From Leucobacter coleopterorum (GTDB lineage Bacteria; Actinomycetota; Actinomycetes; Actinomycetales; Microbacteriaceae), in contig NZ_CP049933.1 of the NCBI RefSeq assembly GCF_011382985.1, positions 930,001 to 994,000 of the forward strand: a stretch of DNA of 64,000 bases, written 5' to 3'. Below the pieces are notes generated by a model, which saw only the letters and a program-made list of their open reading frames with translations, ran no database searches and was not told the DNA's origin. The translations under genes were made by a program, and so were the position numbers. Numbering within the stretch: position 1 is the stretch's first letter; every line of letters starts with the position of its first letter. Shown here one piece after another: positions 37,319 through 46,957 of the stretch.

Positions 37319-38997
37319 GCAAGGAAAACGCAGCGCAGTCTCAAACGACGGCTGATCCGCTCACGCCTGGCGAGGGGACGCGGGCTTCATGGGTGCCGAT
37401 GATCGGGCTGTTTCTCGCCCAAATTCTGATGTCTTACAACGTGTCTGCCCTGCCCGTGTCTCTCGGCGGGATGGTGAACACCTTTGGTGTTCCTCCAACC
37501 GACGTAAGCACCGCAATCGTCACTTACGGTCTCGTTGTGGCGGCGCTTGTGATGGTCGGCGCGAAGATCGGGCAGCGCGTTGGCTGGGTGATTGTGTTTC
37601 GGGTCGTCGTGGCCCTGTTTGCAGTCTCGGCGATCCTGATGATCGCAGCGCAATCGGTGGGATTTGTGATTCTCGCTCAGGCACTCGCTGGCGCTTCTGC
37701 TGCGATCATTGTTCCCTCGCTCGTTGCACTTATTGCTGAGAACTACCGCGGCGACCAGCAGGCCACCGCCATCGGATCACTCGGGTCCGCGAGAGCTGTC
37801 GCAGGGGTCAGCGCGTTTCTGATCGGTGGCACCCTAGCGACGCTCGTCGGATGGCGGCAAGTGTTTGTCGTTGTGCTAATCCTGGCCATCGCAGTGTTTG
37901 TGTTGAGCTTCAAGCTGCGCAGCGCACCAGGCAATCGCTTGGTCAAGATCGATCTGTTCGCCGCCGTGCTCATCGGCCTCGGTATTGTTTCTCTGACGCT
38001 CGGCGTCAATAACCTCAACAACTGGGGCTTGCTGGTTGCCCGACCAGATGCGCCGTTTGAGATTCTGGGGCTCTCACCAGCACCCGTGCTGATCTTGATT
38101 GGTCTGGTGCTTGTGCAACTCTTCTTCCTCTGGACGAGGCGTCGCACCAGGACAGGCAAAACCCCGCTTGTGAGCCTGTCGGTTTTCAAGTCGTCGCGCG
38201 AAAGGGCCGCCGTCTACGCAATGTTTATTGTCGTAGCGCTGGAAGCCTCTCTCAACTTCACGATCCCGCTCTACATTCAGATTGTGCAGGGTCGTACTCC
38301 CTTTGACACTTCTCTGGCGATGTTGCCGTTCAACCTCACAGTTTTCTTTACTGCAATGCTCGTAGTGCGGTTCTACCGCCGCTTCTCGCCGCGAACGATC
38401 GGCATGTTCTCGTTCTCCCTGACCACGATCGCGCTGGTCTGGTTGGCGTTTGTTGTCACCAATAACTGGGAGACGCTGCCCACTATTCTCGGACTGTTTG
38501 TTTTCGGTGTCGGGCAGGGAGCGCTTGTCACCCTGGTGTTTAACGTTCTCGTGACTGCCTCGCCAAAAGAGCTCGCAGGCGATGTAGGCTCAGTCCGTGG
38601 CACTACCCAGAACCTCGCCTCTGCTGTTGGCACCGCCGTTGCGGGTGCGCTGCTGGTTGGAATTCTGAGCGTGAGTGTTGTGTCGGCGGTGGCCGAGCAT
38701 CCTGAGCTGTCACCAGAACTTGTGTCGCAGGTGGATCTTGACCGTACAAACTTTGTGAGCAACCCCCAGCTAAAAGACATGCTTTCGCAGACAAACGCGA
38801 GCTCCGCAGCGGTTGATGCGGCGGTTGTCATTAACGAAGAAGCAAGGCTCAGCGCGCTGAAGCTCGGGCTGCTCATCCTTGCTGCAATCAGTGCTGTCGC
38901 CATTGTTCCTGCGAGTCGGTTGCCGCAGTTCAAGCCAGGGGAAATTCCGGAGTCGGTGGCGACTGGTGGATCACCGGATCCTGATCCGATTGTCTGA
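37315..38997 (+). CDS. MFS transporter, 14-helix DHA2-like
   Basis: Membrane transporter of 560 residues with about 14 hydrophobic helices (LFLAQILMSYNVSALPVSLG near the N-terminus; GLFVFGVGQGALVTLVFNVL late). The sequence has the general features of EmrB/QacA-type antiporters, but the first-loop motif A is weak (GAKIGQRVGWVIVFRV). Its GTG start overlaps the glutaminase stop by 4 bases, so the two proteins are made together. Moving glutamine, glutamate or a glutamine conjugate is a plausible inference. A 70-residue soluble loop before the last helix (VSQVDLDRTNFVSNPQLKDM) is present. Confidence 0.88.
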   Translation: MSKENAAQSQTTADPLTPGEGTRASWVPMIGLFLAQILMSYNVSALPVSLGGMVNTFGVPPTDVSTAIVTYGLVVAALVMVGAKIGQRVGWVIVFRVVVALFAVSAILMIAAQSVGFVILAQALAGASAAIIVPSLVALIAENYRGDQQATAIGSLGSARAVAGVSAFLIGGTLATLVGWRQVFVVVLILAIAVFVLSFKLRSAPGNRLVKIDLFAAVLIGLGIVSLTLGVNNLNNWGLLVARPDAPFEILGLSPAPVLILIGLVLVQLFFLWTRRRTRTGKTPLVSLSVFKSSRERAAVYAMFIVVALEASLNFTIPLYIQIVQGRTPFDTSLAMLPFNLTVFFTAMLVVRFYRRFSPRTIGMFSFSLTTIALVWLAFVVTNNWETLPTILGLFVFGVGQGALVTLVFNVLVTASPKELAGDVGSVRGTTQNLASAVGTAVAGALLVGILSVSVVSAVAEHPELSPELVSQVDLDRTNFVSNPQLKDMLSQTNASSAAVDAAVVINEEARLSALKLGLLILAAISAVAIVPASRLPQFKPGEIPESVATGGSPDPDPIV

Positions 38998-39270
38998 AAT
39001 GAATCACACACGCTATTTGGCGCCTGAGTATCCGGTGCGAAGTTGTGCTGCAGTTGAGTTACTACGTGGTGTCTAGCGTACAATCAATAGGGATCAGCCT
39101 ATGAGCGTGGCGTGTCGAATCTAGCTACGTATTTCGGCCCGAGGAATGGGGATTTCGGGGCCAGCTGTTGATCTGCAACCCGAATGGGTGTGCTCTGGGA
39201 GCTCGCTCATCTTGCGTGTGCCTTTTGGGAGTCACCGCGATCGTATTCAAACTTGGGGAGCCAATATAAG

Positions 39271-41604
39271 ATGCCACGTCATTCAACGCGGAAAACTTTG
39301 TTCGCTTGCGCCGCGATTCTAGCGGTAGGGGTGACGGGGGTGAGCCTTCCTGCCGTTGCTGAAGCGACGGTCGTGAACCCTCTCGAACCAGTGTTTTCTG
39401 ACGTGGTGTTTGGGCAGGTGCACTCGATTGGCAATGCAAATCTGCGCTGTCCCGTGGCGTCTGACGGTGTGAACCTGCGGGCGAACACAAGTTATGACGC
39501 TTGCGCCGCAGCGCAGGCCGGAACGGTGCCGGCGGGCCCACTGACGAACAACAACGAATACTCGATGCGACAGAACGACACCGATGGTCGTGCTGACACT
39601 TTCAACAATTCGTCAGCGGCAATCGAGATTCCCGAAGGAGCGACAGTGCTCTACGCTGGCCTTGAATGGGGTGGTCACACGGGCGAGTTCCGATTGGCCA
39701 ACGGAAACACCTCAGGGATTCGGGCCTGCAACGTTATTGGCCAGCAGTACTCCACCCAGTTTCCGACCGCACTGCCGCCCGCTCCTGCCGCGGCGACACC
39801 CGAGGCGCAGTCACCCGGTCTGCAGATTAACGGTGGAGAACCCACCTGGGTTACGCCTAACGTAACGAGGGACAGCCTTGCTGCCTGGCCCAACAGCAGC
39901 GACCGTTTGTACACTGGTTGGGCCGATGTAACCGAGGCTTTTCAAAACGCGTCCCTATCGGGCGACACCACCGTGACAGTCTCGAACATTTGGGCCCCGT
40001 CCGGCGTGAACTGCACCGCGGGCTGGGGGCTCACCGTGGTTTGGGGATTCGACGAGGCAGTACCAGGCGTCATCGAGCATCAGAACTCGATCGACATTTA
40101 TCGCGGTCACGTGCGGCAGGGAGCTGCCGATGCCCCTACAAACGTGACCTTCACGGGATTTGAAGCAGTTTCGTCTCACAATCGAATTGGCATTGTGGCC
40201 TACGAGGGGGATCGTGGTTCTGTCGGTGACCGGTTCTCAATCAACGGAACGGACGTTGCTGAGCCCACGGGCTACGGGACTCTCAACGATTTCTTTGTCT
40301 CCGCTGCAAACGGCAGTAGCGATCCGGCGTGGCCTGTGAACTTTAGTGTCGACGTGAATGAGCTCGGCACAACTTTGATTCCTGTGGGCAGCACGGAAGC
40401 GACCCTGGGCTTCCGCACGAATGGAGACGGGTATTGGTTGCAGTCGATCTGGCTTGAAGCTCCGGTAGCGAGCGTCGAGATCACCAAGACCGCCAACATC
40501 ACAATGGGTAGGCCGGGGGATCCTGTGGTCTGGACGATCACGGTGTCGAACCCAAGCCCCGCCGAGATTCACGACGTTGTAGTCAACGATCCGCTGGAAC
40601 CATCGTGCAACAGAGAAATCCCATCTGCCTCATTGATCGCGGGCAGTTTCACCTACACCTGTGAGGGTGTGCTGCCCGACAAAACCATCACAAACACCGC
40701 GACTGTTTCGGCGCTCACCGAGCTTGGTACACCACTTGTTGACGAGGCGAGCGCGACCGTAGAGGTTATCCACCCAGCGCTCTCTGTCACCAAAACGCGT
40801 GACAGAACTCTATATCTTGACGGTGAATCAATCGACTTTACGCTGGTCGTTAAGAACGAGGGTGATGTGGAACTCACCGAGGTCGAACTGATTGATGAGG
40901 TGGTTCCTGCCTGCTCGGCCGCAATTGGCACGATGGCACCGGGGCAGACTCAGACTTTCACCTGTTCTGCAACGGCCCCAATTGAGGGAAACCGCAACAC
41001 CGCGTCGGTGCACGGACTCGATCCTGTCGGACGTGATGTTGAAGACTCCGACTCGGTTGATGTGCAGATCGCAAAGCCGGATCTGACTATTGACAAGAGT
41101 GTCTCAAGCTCGCGAACCAAACCGGGCAAGACCGTCACGTTCACGGTCACCGTCACCAATACCGGCAACGTGCGCCTCGATGACGTACAGCTGAGTGACC
41201 CAAAGCTTGAAACCTGCTCTGCTGAAATCGGTGCACTGCTACCGGGCAAATCTCACACCTCGAGCTGCGAGTGGAAATCCGACACGGCCCAAACCTTCGT
41301 CAACAGCGCGCAAGTAACCGGACTCGCGATGCGGTGCACGGGGGAAGAAGCCTCTGGCTCTTGCAACGAGGAGCTTGGCATTGACCGTCTACAGGCCGAA
41401 GACGAGGCGACAGTTACCGTCCAGCTTGATGACGACCAGGTTGGTCCCGTCGATCCCGGTGCTGCAGCAGGATCAGGGCCAGCTCAACTGAGTGAAACGG
41501 GCGGAGACGGCTTTGCAAAGCTTGGTGCGGGTGCCCTGGTAACTCTGCTGCTGGGGCTGGGAATTTGGGCTGCCGCCCGCCGAGGTTCACGCATCGCAGA
41601 GTAA
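39271..41604 (+). CDS. Cell-wall anchored DUF11-repeat protein with LSETG sorting signal
   Basis: Intact 777-residue surface protein. ATG 39271 after GGGGAGCC begins a signal peptide (TRKTLFACAAILAVGVTGVS). Residues about 30-400 form an N-terminal domain with conserved Cys and aromatic residues (YAGLEWGGHTGEF, NIWAPSGVNCTAGWGLTVVW). Three DUF11-like repeats follow (VEITKTANITMGRPGDPVVW; LSVTKTRDRTLYLDGESIDF; LTIDKSVSSSRTKPGKTVTF), about 100 residues each, with paired Cys. The end is LSETGG, a hydrophobic helix and ARRGSRIAE. Upstream ATG 39184 lacks a ribosome site. Role: probable adhesin or stalk. Confidence 0.87.
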   Translation: MPRHSTRKTLFACAAILAVGVTGVSLPAVAEATVVNPLEPVFSDVVFGQVHSIGNANLRCPVASDGVNLRANTSYDACAAAQAGTVPAGPLTNNNEYSMRQNDTDGRADTFNNSSAAIEIPEGATVLYAGLEWGGHTGEFRLANGNTSGIRACNVIGQQYSTQFPTALPPAPAAATPEAQSPGLQINGGEPTWVTPNVTRDSLAAWPNSSDRLYTGWADVTEAFQNASLSGDTTVTVSNIWAPSGVNCTAGWGLTVVWGFDEAVPGVIEHQNSIDIYRGHVRQGAADAPTNVTFTGFEAVSSHNRIGIVAYEGDRGSVGDRFSINGTDVAEPTGYGTLNDFFVSAANGSSDPAWPVNFSVDVNELGTTLIPVGSTEATLGFRTNGDGYWLQSIWLEAPVASVEITKTANITMGRPGDPVVWTITVSNPSPAEIHDVVVNDPLEPSCNREIPSASLIAGSFTYTCEGVLPDKTITNTATVSALTELGTPLVDEASATVEVIHPALSVTKTRDRTLYLDGESIDFTLVVKNEGDVELTEVELIDEVVPACSAAIGTMAPGQTQTFTCSATAPIEGNRNTASVHGLDPVGRDVEDSDSVDVQIAKPDLTIDKSVSSSRTKPGKTVTFTVTVTNTGNVRLDDVQLSDPKLETCSAEIGALLPGKSHTSSCEWKSDTAQTFVNSAQVTGLAMRCTGEEASGSCNEELGIDRLQAEDEATVTVQLDDDQVGPVDPGAAAGSGPAQLSETGGDGFAKLGAGALVTLLLGLGIWAAARRGSRIAE

Positions 41605-42270
41605 GCTTCGGTCCGTGGCCATCAGGCTAGAGGCCATCGGTATTGTTGGTCGTGACGTCGAGGTCGCCCGTGGTAACAAAAGCTATGGGCATATCACCGT
41701 TGGTAATACCGGATACGCGTCTCTGCGGGACGTCTTTGATGCTCGGTGGAAGGGGCGCTGTGGAAACGGCGTCGTGTGGCTGCAACGCTGAAGCTGTCCT
41801 CTTAAACCATACCTTTTGCTTGAGACATCGCTGAGCTCGACGAAGATGAACTGCTTGCTCTGCGCAAACGTGTGAGACGTGCTCCGAACAAACACGTGAC
41901 GACCTACTCACCGAGACGCTTTGGGTTGCGTTGCAGGCCCGGGGCGACGTAGACGCCCCGGGCCTGATCGCGAGTATCAGCAGACGAGCGGGGTAAGAAG
42001 AGAGGCGCCTCGAGCGTTGCGCAAGGCGCAAAACGGTAAGCAAAACGGGACTCTTGATCCTTCACCAGGCTGTGATTGCAGCAGCATTTTTTAGCTGGAA
42101 CGGAGGTCCATTTGCTGTGAGCGCTACTGGCCGCAGTCGATGCGCACAAAACAGTTGTGGTGTCGCGTTCTGAGACTCTATGATTCGAATTAGCCACAAC
42201 AGATGGGATCTGTAGGGTTTCGGGCGGGGCGCGCGCCCGCCGAATGGGAGGCAAACGTTAGGAATTGCTC
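41605..42270. other. Intergenic region with a GC hairpin and gene debris
   Basis: 666 bases. A perfect 12-bp hairpin, AGGCCCGGGGCG (41935-41946) with its complement (41954-41965), has a 7-base loop and no T-run. Just before it a short plus-strand frame (about 41829-41898) reads IAELDEDELLALRKRVRRAP with NKHV and stops. This looks like the middle of a lost protein that I do not recognise. Nothing else is gene-like. Confidence 0.4.
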
Positions 42271-42687
42271 ATGGCAATCAAGGAAGCTAATTGGGTCTCA
42301 CCTGTTCGTGAAAACATGCCTGCGTTGCGGTCCGACCTTGAACGCCTCATGCGTGTTCCATCGATGGCGATTCCCGGGTTTCCAGAAGAGCCCGTTCTCG
42401 AAACAGCCGACGAGGTCGAGCGTCTGCTTCGAGGGGTTGGTATCGAGAAGGTAAGCCAGCTTAACTTTCCGCCGTTCGCCGCTGTCGGCTGTGACCTCAC
42501 GGTTGCAACCTGGAATGCCGACGCACGCTGGATGAGTATCTGGAGGCCAACCAGCGACCTGCCCAGGGGAGATCTTGCCATTGCCGCGGTTGGTTACAAC
42601 AAGTACATCAAGTTCATCTTGCCTCTGACGGCCGCTCTGCTTGTCGCCGCTCTGGGTGTGCTGCTACTCGCAACAGCACTCGGCTAG
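42271..42687 (+). CDS. Chimeric ORF: M20 peptidase N-terminus joined to a permease C-terminus
   Basis: 138 residues. Residues about 6-65 (VSPVRENMPALRSDLERLMR, PSMAIPGFPEEPVLETADEV) match the N-terminus of M20-type dipeptidases, without any metal-binding residue. Residues about 88-138 (SIWRPTSDLPRGDLAIAAVG, YNKYIKFILPLTAALLVAAL) match the last helices of a YfcC-like carboxylate/amino-acid permease. The junction is in frame. It has a start and a stop, but neither half can function, so I read it as the scar of a deletion joining two genes. It lies 14 bases before the SLC13 gene and may still be translated. Confidence 0.6.
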   Translation: MAIKEANWVSPVRENMPALRSDLERLMRVPSMAIPGFPEEPVLETADEVERLLRGVGIEKVSQLNFPPFAAVGCDLTVATWNADARWMSIWRPTSDLPRGDLAIAAVGYNKYIKFILPLTAALLVAALGVLLLATALG

Positions 42688-42701
42688 TAAGGAGTACCAT
42701 C

Positions 42702-44257
42702 GTGTCCCCGATCGTTATCACATTCCTCATTCTTGGCGGTGCGGTTGCCGCGTTCATCTGGAACAAGATACCGGTCGGGGTTGTCGCGATCGGCGTCTCG
42801 CTTGCACTGTATCTGACTGGAGTCCTGTCGTTTGAGCAGTCACTCGCGGGCTTTGGGGATCCGGTCGTGATTTACATCGCAGCGCTCTTTGTCGTGAGCG
42901 AAGCACTCGATATGACCGGCGTAACCGTCTGGGCCGGACAACAGGTGATTCAGCGGGCGGGTAAACGCGTGACCGTTGTGTTGGTCTGGCTGATGCTCCT
43001 CGTTGCGCTTGTCACGGCCCTCATCAGTGTTAATGGGGCAGTTGCCGCGCTGATCCCGGTTGGTGTTGTTCTCGCGATTCGTGTGGGCAGCTCGCCCTCG
43101 CGCATGTTGATGCCGCTTGCGTTTGCGGCACACGCGGGTTCTCTATTGACGCTGACCGGAACGCCTGTCAACCTGCTGGTCTCAGAGATCTCGGAGAACG
43201 CAGGGTATCGTCCCTTTGGGTTCCTTGAGTTCGGGCTGGTGGGCCTCCCTCTCTTAGTAGGAACTGTGATCATTGTTCTCTTGCTCGGCCCGCGAGTGCT
43301 GCCTGAACGATTGCCCGAGTTCGCCCCTCGTAACCTCAGCAGGCACGCGGAAACCCTCGCACGGCACTACTCACTTGAACCGGATTCGGTGCGGCTTGAC
43401 CGAGCCGATGGTCTCACCGAGATTGTGATCCCGCCTCGTTCGACGTTTGTAGGAGACACCGTGTTTCCTGGCATGCGCACGGAGACCGGAGAACTTGTGA
43501 TTGTTGCGGTGCAGCGCAGCGGTGAAGATATCGGACGCACTCGCTTAAAGGAGGGGATCTGCTTCTTCTGAGAGGAACTTGGGATGCACTAGATCGACGC
43601 GCGAGTGACCCAGACCTTGTCGTCGTGGACGCCCCGCCGGTTGTGCGGCGACAAACAGTCGCTCTCGGCCCCCGCTCGACCATTGCGATTGTGGTGCTTG
43701 CCGTGATGCTCGTGCTGCTCGCAACGGGAATCGTGCAACCCGCCATTGCGGCCCTTGGTGCGGCTGCTGCCATGGTGTTGTTCCGCACTCTTTCCGTACA
43801 GCAGGCCCATCGTTCAATCTCGATCACGACGTTGCTGGTGGTTGCAGGAATGATCCCACTTTCGACAGCAATTCAGGTCTCCGGAGCGGCTGACCTTATC
43901 TCAAACGCGTTACTCTCAGCTCTTGGAGGAGGGAACCCGCAGCTGCTGCTACTGGGGCTCGTAGTAGTTGTGGCGGTGCTCGGCCAGTTCATCAGCAACA
44001 TGGCAACGGTGCTTATTGTGGCACCCATCGCGACGACGATCGCCGAGGTTGCACATATCTCGCCGCTTCCACTGCTCATGGGCATTGCCGTTGCGGGGGC
44101 GGCAGCTTTTTTGACTCCGGTGGCAACACCCGCCAACACCATGATCCTTGGGCCTGGAGCCTACCGGTTCGGGGACTACTGGAAATTGGGTTTGCCGCTG
44201 ATCATATTGTTTGTTGCGGTGGCAACACTGTTAGTGCCGATTATTTGGCCGTTTTAA
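42702..44257 (+). CDS. SLC13/DASS-family permease with RCK_C domain, frameshifted as read
   Basis: Anion or carboxylate:Na+ symporter of about 518 residues. The N-terminal half (MSPIVITFLILGGAVAAFIW) contains the family motif TLTGTPVNLLVSEI. A soluble TrkA_C/RCK_C domain (SVRLDRADGLTEIVIPPRST and on) lies in the middle. The first frame ends at TGA 43569. One G restored at GGGG 43554-43557 continues as KEGDLLLLRGTWDALDRR into the second half, with the second signature LTPVATPANTMILGPGAY. Substrate (sulfate, dicarboxylate or citrate) cannot be chosen from sequence alone. Confidence 0.85.
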
Positions 44258-44279
44258 GCGAAGCGCAGGCACTCGCTCA

Positions 44280-44573
44280 TCAAGATGCTGCGAGAATGCG
44301 CTGCTTCTGCTGCTCGAACTCTGCCGGAGTGAGCACACCAGCGTCGCGAAGCTGTGCGAGTTGCTGAAGCTGGGCGATAATCGGATCTGCCGTGGGTGGG
44401 GCTGAGGGAAGAGCCGCTTCCGCTGGTGCCGCCACTGGCACAGTTACGGGTGGCTGTTGAACAGGAGCGGCAGCCGCATCCTCAGCTGCCCAGCGCTTTT
44501 GCTGGCGGCGGTGAGTGTTGCCAATAACGCGAGTCGCAACTGAAGCTCGCGCAGCGGTACGAAGCAGGCTCAT
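44280..44573 (-). CDS. SHOCT-domain protein
   Basis: 97 residues: a basic N-terminus (ASVATRVIGNTHRRQQKRWA), an Ala/Pro-rich linker and a C-terminal SHOCT module (IIAQLQQLAQLRDAGVLTPA, then EFEQQKQRIL). SHOCT is a short oligomerisation or nucleic-acid-linked domain of unknown role. The gene overlaps the upstream DUF6325 gene by 4 bases (ATGA), a pairing common in actinobacteria. Confidence 0.85.
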   Translation of the reverse strand: MSLLRTAARASVATRVIGNTHRRQQKRWAAEDAAAAPVQQPPVTVPVAAPAEAALPSAPPTADPIIAQLQQLAQLRDAGVLTPAEFEQQKQRILAAS

Positions 44574-45010
44574 TGCTCTTCTCCTTCCGTTTTGGTGAGT
44601 AGTTCTTCCAGGTCATCGATAGCAATGCCTCCAGCGAAGAGTTCCTGGCCTCCAGCGGCTGCGACCTGGTCAGCCAACGAGGCGAGGCAGCGATCTTCAA
44701 ACACAATGACCACTGCAACTTGGTCGCCAGCGAGTGGTTCGGATGCGACAGCAAGATCATCCTCATCAAGGATGTTGGAGGCAGCACCTTCAAATACGGC
44801 CGCGTCGAACCCTCCAAGATCCAGCTCGTTCAGTGTGAGGCGACGGGGGTTGTAGAGATTGTCGCGAGAGACAAACTCAAGGTCAAGTAGTTCTATGCTG
44901 CCGGTCGCGATTCGTTCGTGCAGCGTCCGCAAAGTGTCTCCAAGACCGCGGCCCTGGGGCACCGCAAACACGGCGTAATCGACCGGACCCGCAAACTTCT
45001 CAGTAGCCAT
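44570..45010 (-). CDS. DUF6325-family protein
   Basis: 146 residues, soluble. GPVDYAVFAVPQGRGLGDTL near the start and AVVIVFEDRCLASLADQVAA near the end match the DUF6325/DUF1269-like proteins encoded next to SHOCT genes. No catalytic motif is visible. It is first in a two-gene operon with the SHOCT protein; function unknown, possibly envelope stress. Confidence 0.75.
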   Translation of the reverse strand: MATEKFAGPVDYAVFAVPQGRGLGDTLRTLHERIATGSIELLDLEFVSRDNLYNPRRLTLNELDLGGFDAAVFEGAASNILDEDDLAVASEPLAGDQVAVVIVFEDRCLASLADQVAAAGGQELFAGGIAIDDLEELLTKTEGEEQ

Positions 45011-45087
45011 ATTGTTATCTTACCCAGGCACGGGTCTCAGCTGTAGGCGGTTTTGGCGCTAGATTGTTCGAGCCTTACAATCTGAAC

Positions 45088-45579
45088 ATGAGCAATGTCG
45101 CCACATTCCGGCAGGCGGCCGCCTATTCACGGCGTTTGTGGTCGCGGGTTATGTGGTCATTCTTTGAGAATGCGTACAGGTTTCGCGGTAGAGCCAGTCG
45201 TTCCGAATACTGGGTCTGGATGGCGACAAACGCGCTGGTGCTTCTTTTGCTCTGGATCGTGATTCCCCTGTTGAGTGGCGCATCTGTCGATAGACCACTC
45301 AGAATTGGCCCCTTTGGATCCGTAATTTTCGCGGACCTCAATCTTGTTGAGGTGGTGACTCAACCTGGAGTCCACACTCTGGCCGGTGACATCTGCATCT
45401 GGGTTTCCGCGGCGTGGGTCATTATGACGCTAGTCCCAGGCATCACTGTACTGGTTCGTCGTCTTCACGACTCAAACCTCTCTGGTTATTTGGGCTGGCT
45501 CGCGATCCTGCCGCTTGGGCAGGCTGTGGTGCTGATCCTCGCGATGCGGCGATCCCGCCCAGGTTATTATCGAACCTGA
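45088..45579 (+). CDS. DUF805 membrane protein
   Basis: 163 residues from ATG 45088. The N-terminal signature FRGRASRSEYWVWMATN and the later VRRLHDSNLSGYLGWLAILP define DUF805, with four hydrophobic helices. Family function is unknown. A frame opening at 45064 adds eight unlikely residues. Confidence 0.88.
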   Translation: MSNVATFRQAAAYSRRLWSRVMWSFFENAYRFRGRASRSEYWVWMATNALVLLLLWIVIPLLSGASVDRPLRIGPFGSVIFADLNLVEVVTQPGVHTLAGDICIWVSAAWVIMTLVPGITVLVRRLHDSNLSGYLGWLAILPLGQAVVLILAMRRSRPGYYRT

Positions 45580-45700
45580 TGAAGGTGATCAGGCGGCACC
45601 CAGCATAGGTTGTTAGAGTTTCGCATCATATGTGTGGGCGGGACGACTCGCTCGTGTCACTATATAGCGGGGACGACCCAGCAGATTTAGGTCCTTGGTC

Positions 45701-46861
45701 ATGCCAATTCAAACCTCACTCCGTTCCATCTTTACACCATCAGCTCTTGTTCGACTGGTGCTCGGTTGGGGATCCTTTGGGCTCCTTCTGTTGCTGCAGC
45801 CGATGCTGGCTGGCGCACATGATCTGCCTGCACCGATCCTCTTTGGTGCGCTCACCGCAATCGTCGCGGTCATTATTGTGTGTGCGTTTGGTGTGGTGAT
45901 TGAGGCAGAACACCTTGCGCACCGGCTTGGTGACCCCTACGGCACCCTCGTGCTGACACTCTCGATCGTGATGATTGAGGTGATCCTCATAGCGGCGGTC
46001 ATGCTCGGGCCGGGTGAGCACCACACAATCGCGCGTGACTCGGTGATGGCCGTTTCGATGATCATTCTGAACCTCGTGATTGGCGTTGCGCTTGTGGTCG
46101 GCGGGCTGAAACGTGGCGGTCTTCGCCACAATCGCACGGGAACTTCGACCTATCTCGCGCTGCTCATTGTGTTGCTGGCTCTTGCGCTGGCCATCCCCGC
46201 TGTGATTGGCGTTGACGGCGCCTACACGATGGGCCAAGCGATCCCGATCGCCGCGCTCACCGTTGTGTTCTACGTGTTCTTTCTGGTGCGCCAGGTGGGG
46301 GAGCAGAAAGCCGATTTTCAAGAGGTTGTTGTGCAGCAAACTGGCCGCGATAGCGCAGAAGCCAGCTCAGGATCGCGTGCGCCGATCGCCGAGGTCCTTC
46401 GTCAGTATCGGGGCGAGCTCGTTGCCCGTACCTTGCTGCTCATCGCAACGGTCATCCCGATCGTGCTGCTCTCCCATGACATGGCTTCGCTGCTCGACAC
46501 GGGGCTCGAGCGCCTTGGCGCTCCAGTAGCGCTTTCGGGGTTGCTCATCGCCATGATCGTATTTCTTCCGGAAACTATCACGACGATCCGCGCTGCGGCA
46601 ATGGGAGAGGCGCAGCGGGTCAGTAACCTCTGCCATGGTGCATTGGTGTCGACGGTTGGGCTCACGATTCCCGCGGTGCTGGTCATCGGTCTTGTGACCG
46701 GGAAGACCGTTCTGCTTGCCGAGTCCCCGGTGAATCTTGTATTGCTCGGTGTCACCCTGTTGCTTTCTGTGGCGACCTTCTCGAACAAACGCACGACCGT
46801 GCTGCACGGTGCGGCCCACCTGATGGTGTTTCTCCTCTACTGCCTCACCGTGTTTGTATAG
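45701..46861 (+). CDS. Calcium:proton antiporter (ChaA/CaCA type)
   Basis: 386 residues with about 11 hydrophobic helices and the two alpha-repeats of the cation/Ca2+ exchanger superfamily: TLVLTLSIVMIEVILIAAVM in the first half and LIAMIVFLPETITTIRAAAM in the second, with acidic residues at the expected ion site. The HTIARDSVMAVSMIILNLVI region is characteristic of ChaA. It exchanges Ca2+ (or Na+/K+) for protons at the plasma membrane. Monocistronic. The in-frame TTG at 45695 adds two residues. Confidence 0.9.
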   Translation: MPIQTSLRSIFTPSALVRLVLGWGSFGLLLLLQPMLAGAHDLPAPILFGALTAIVAVIIVCAFGVVIEAEHLAHRLGDPYGTLVLTLSIVMIEVILIAAVMLGPGEHHTIARDSVMAVSMIILNLVIGVALVVGGLKRGGLRHNRTGTSTYLALLIVLLALALAIPAVIGVDGAYTMGQAIPIAALTVVFYVFFLVRQVGEQKADFQEVVVQQTGRDSAEASSGSRAPIAEVLRQYRGELVARTLLLIATVIPIVLLSHDMASLLDTGLERLGAPVALSGLLIAMIVFLPETITTIRAAAMGEAQRVSNLCHGALVSTVGLTIPAVLVIGLVTGKTVLLAESPVNLVLLGVTLLLSVATFSNKRTTVLHGAAHLMVFLLYCLTVFV

Positions 46862-46957
46862 CCGAGTGGGTGAGTGTTTTCCTGCTGGGCAAGAACTCAG
46901 GCCACTTGGTTTGGTATCGGGGATAATGGAGTGTTGAACGAGTGGAAGGAGCGCGAC

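Noticed and set aside
41935..41965. Hairpin AGGCCCGGGGCG as a confirmed terminator
   Set aside because: The stem is perfect, but there is no T-run and no credible gene ends just upstream, so I list it only within the intergenic description.
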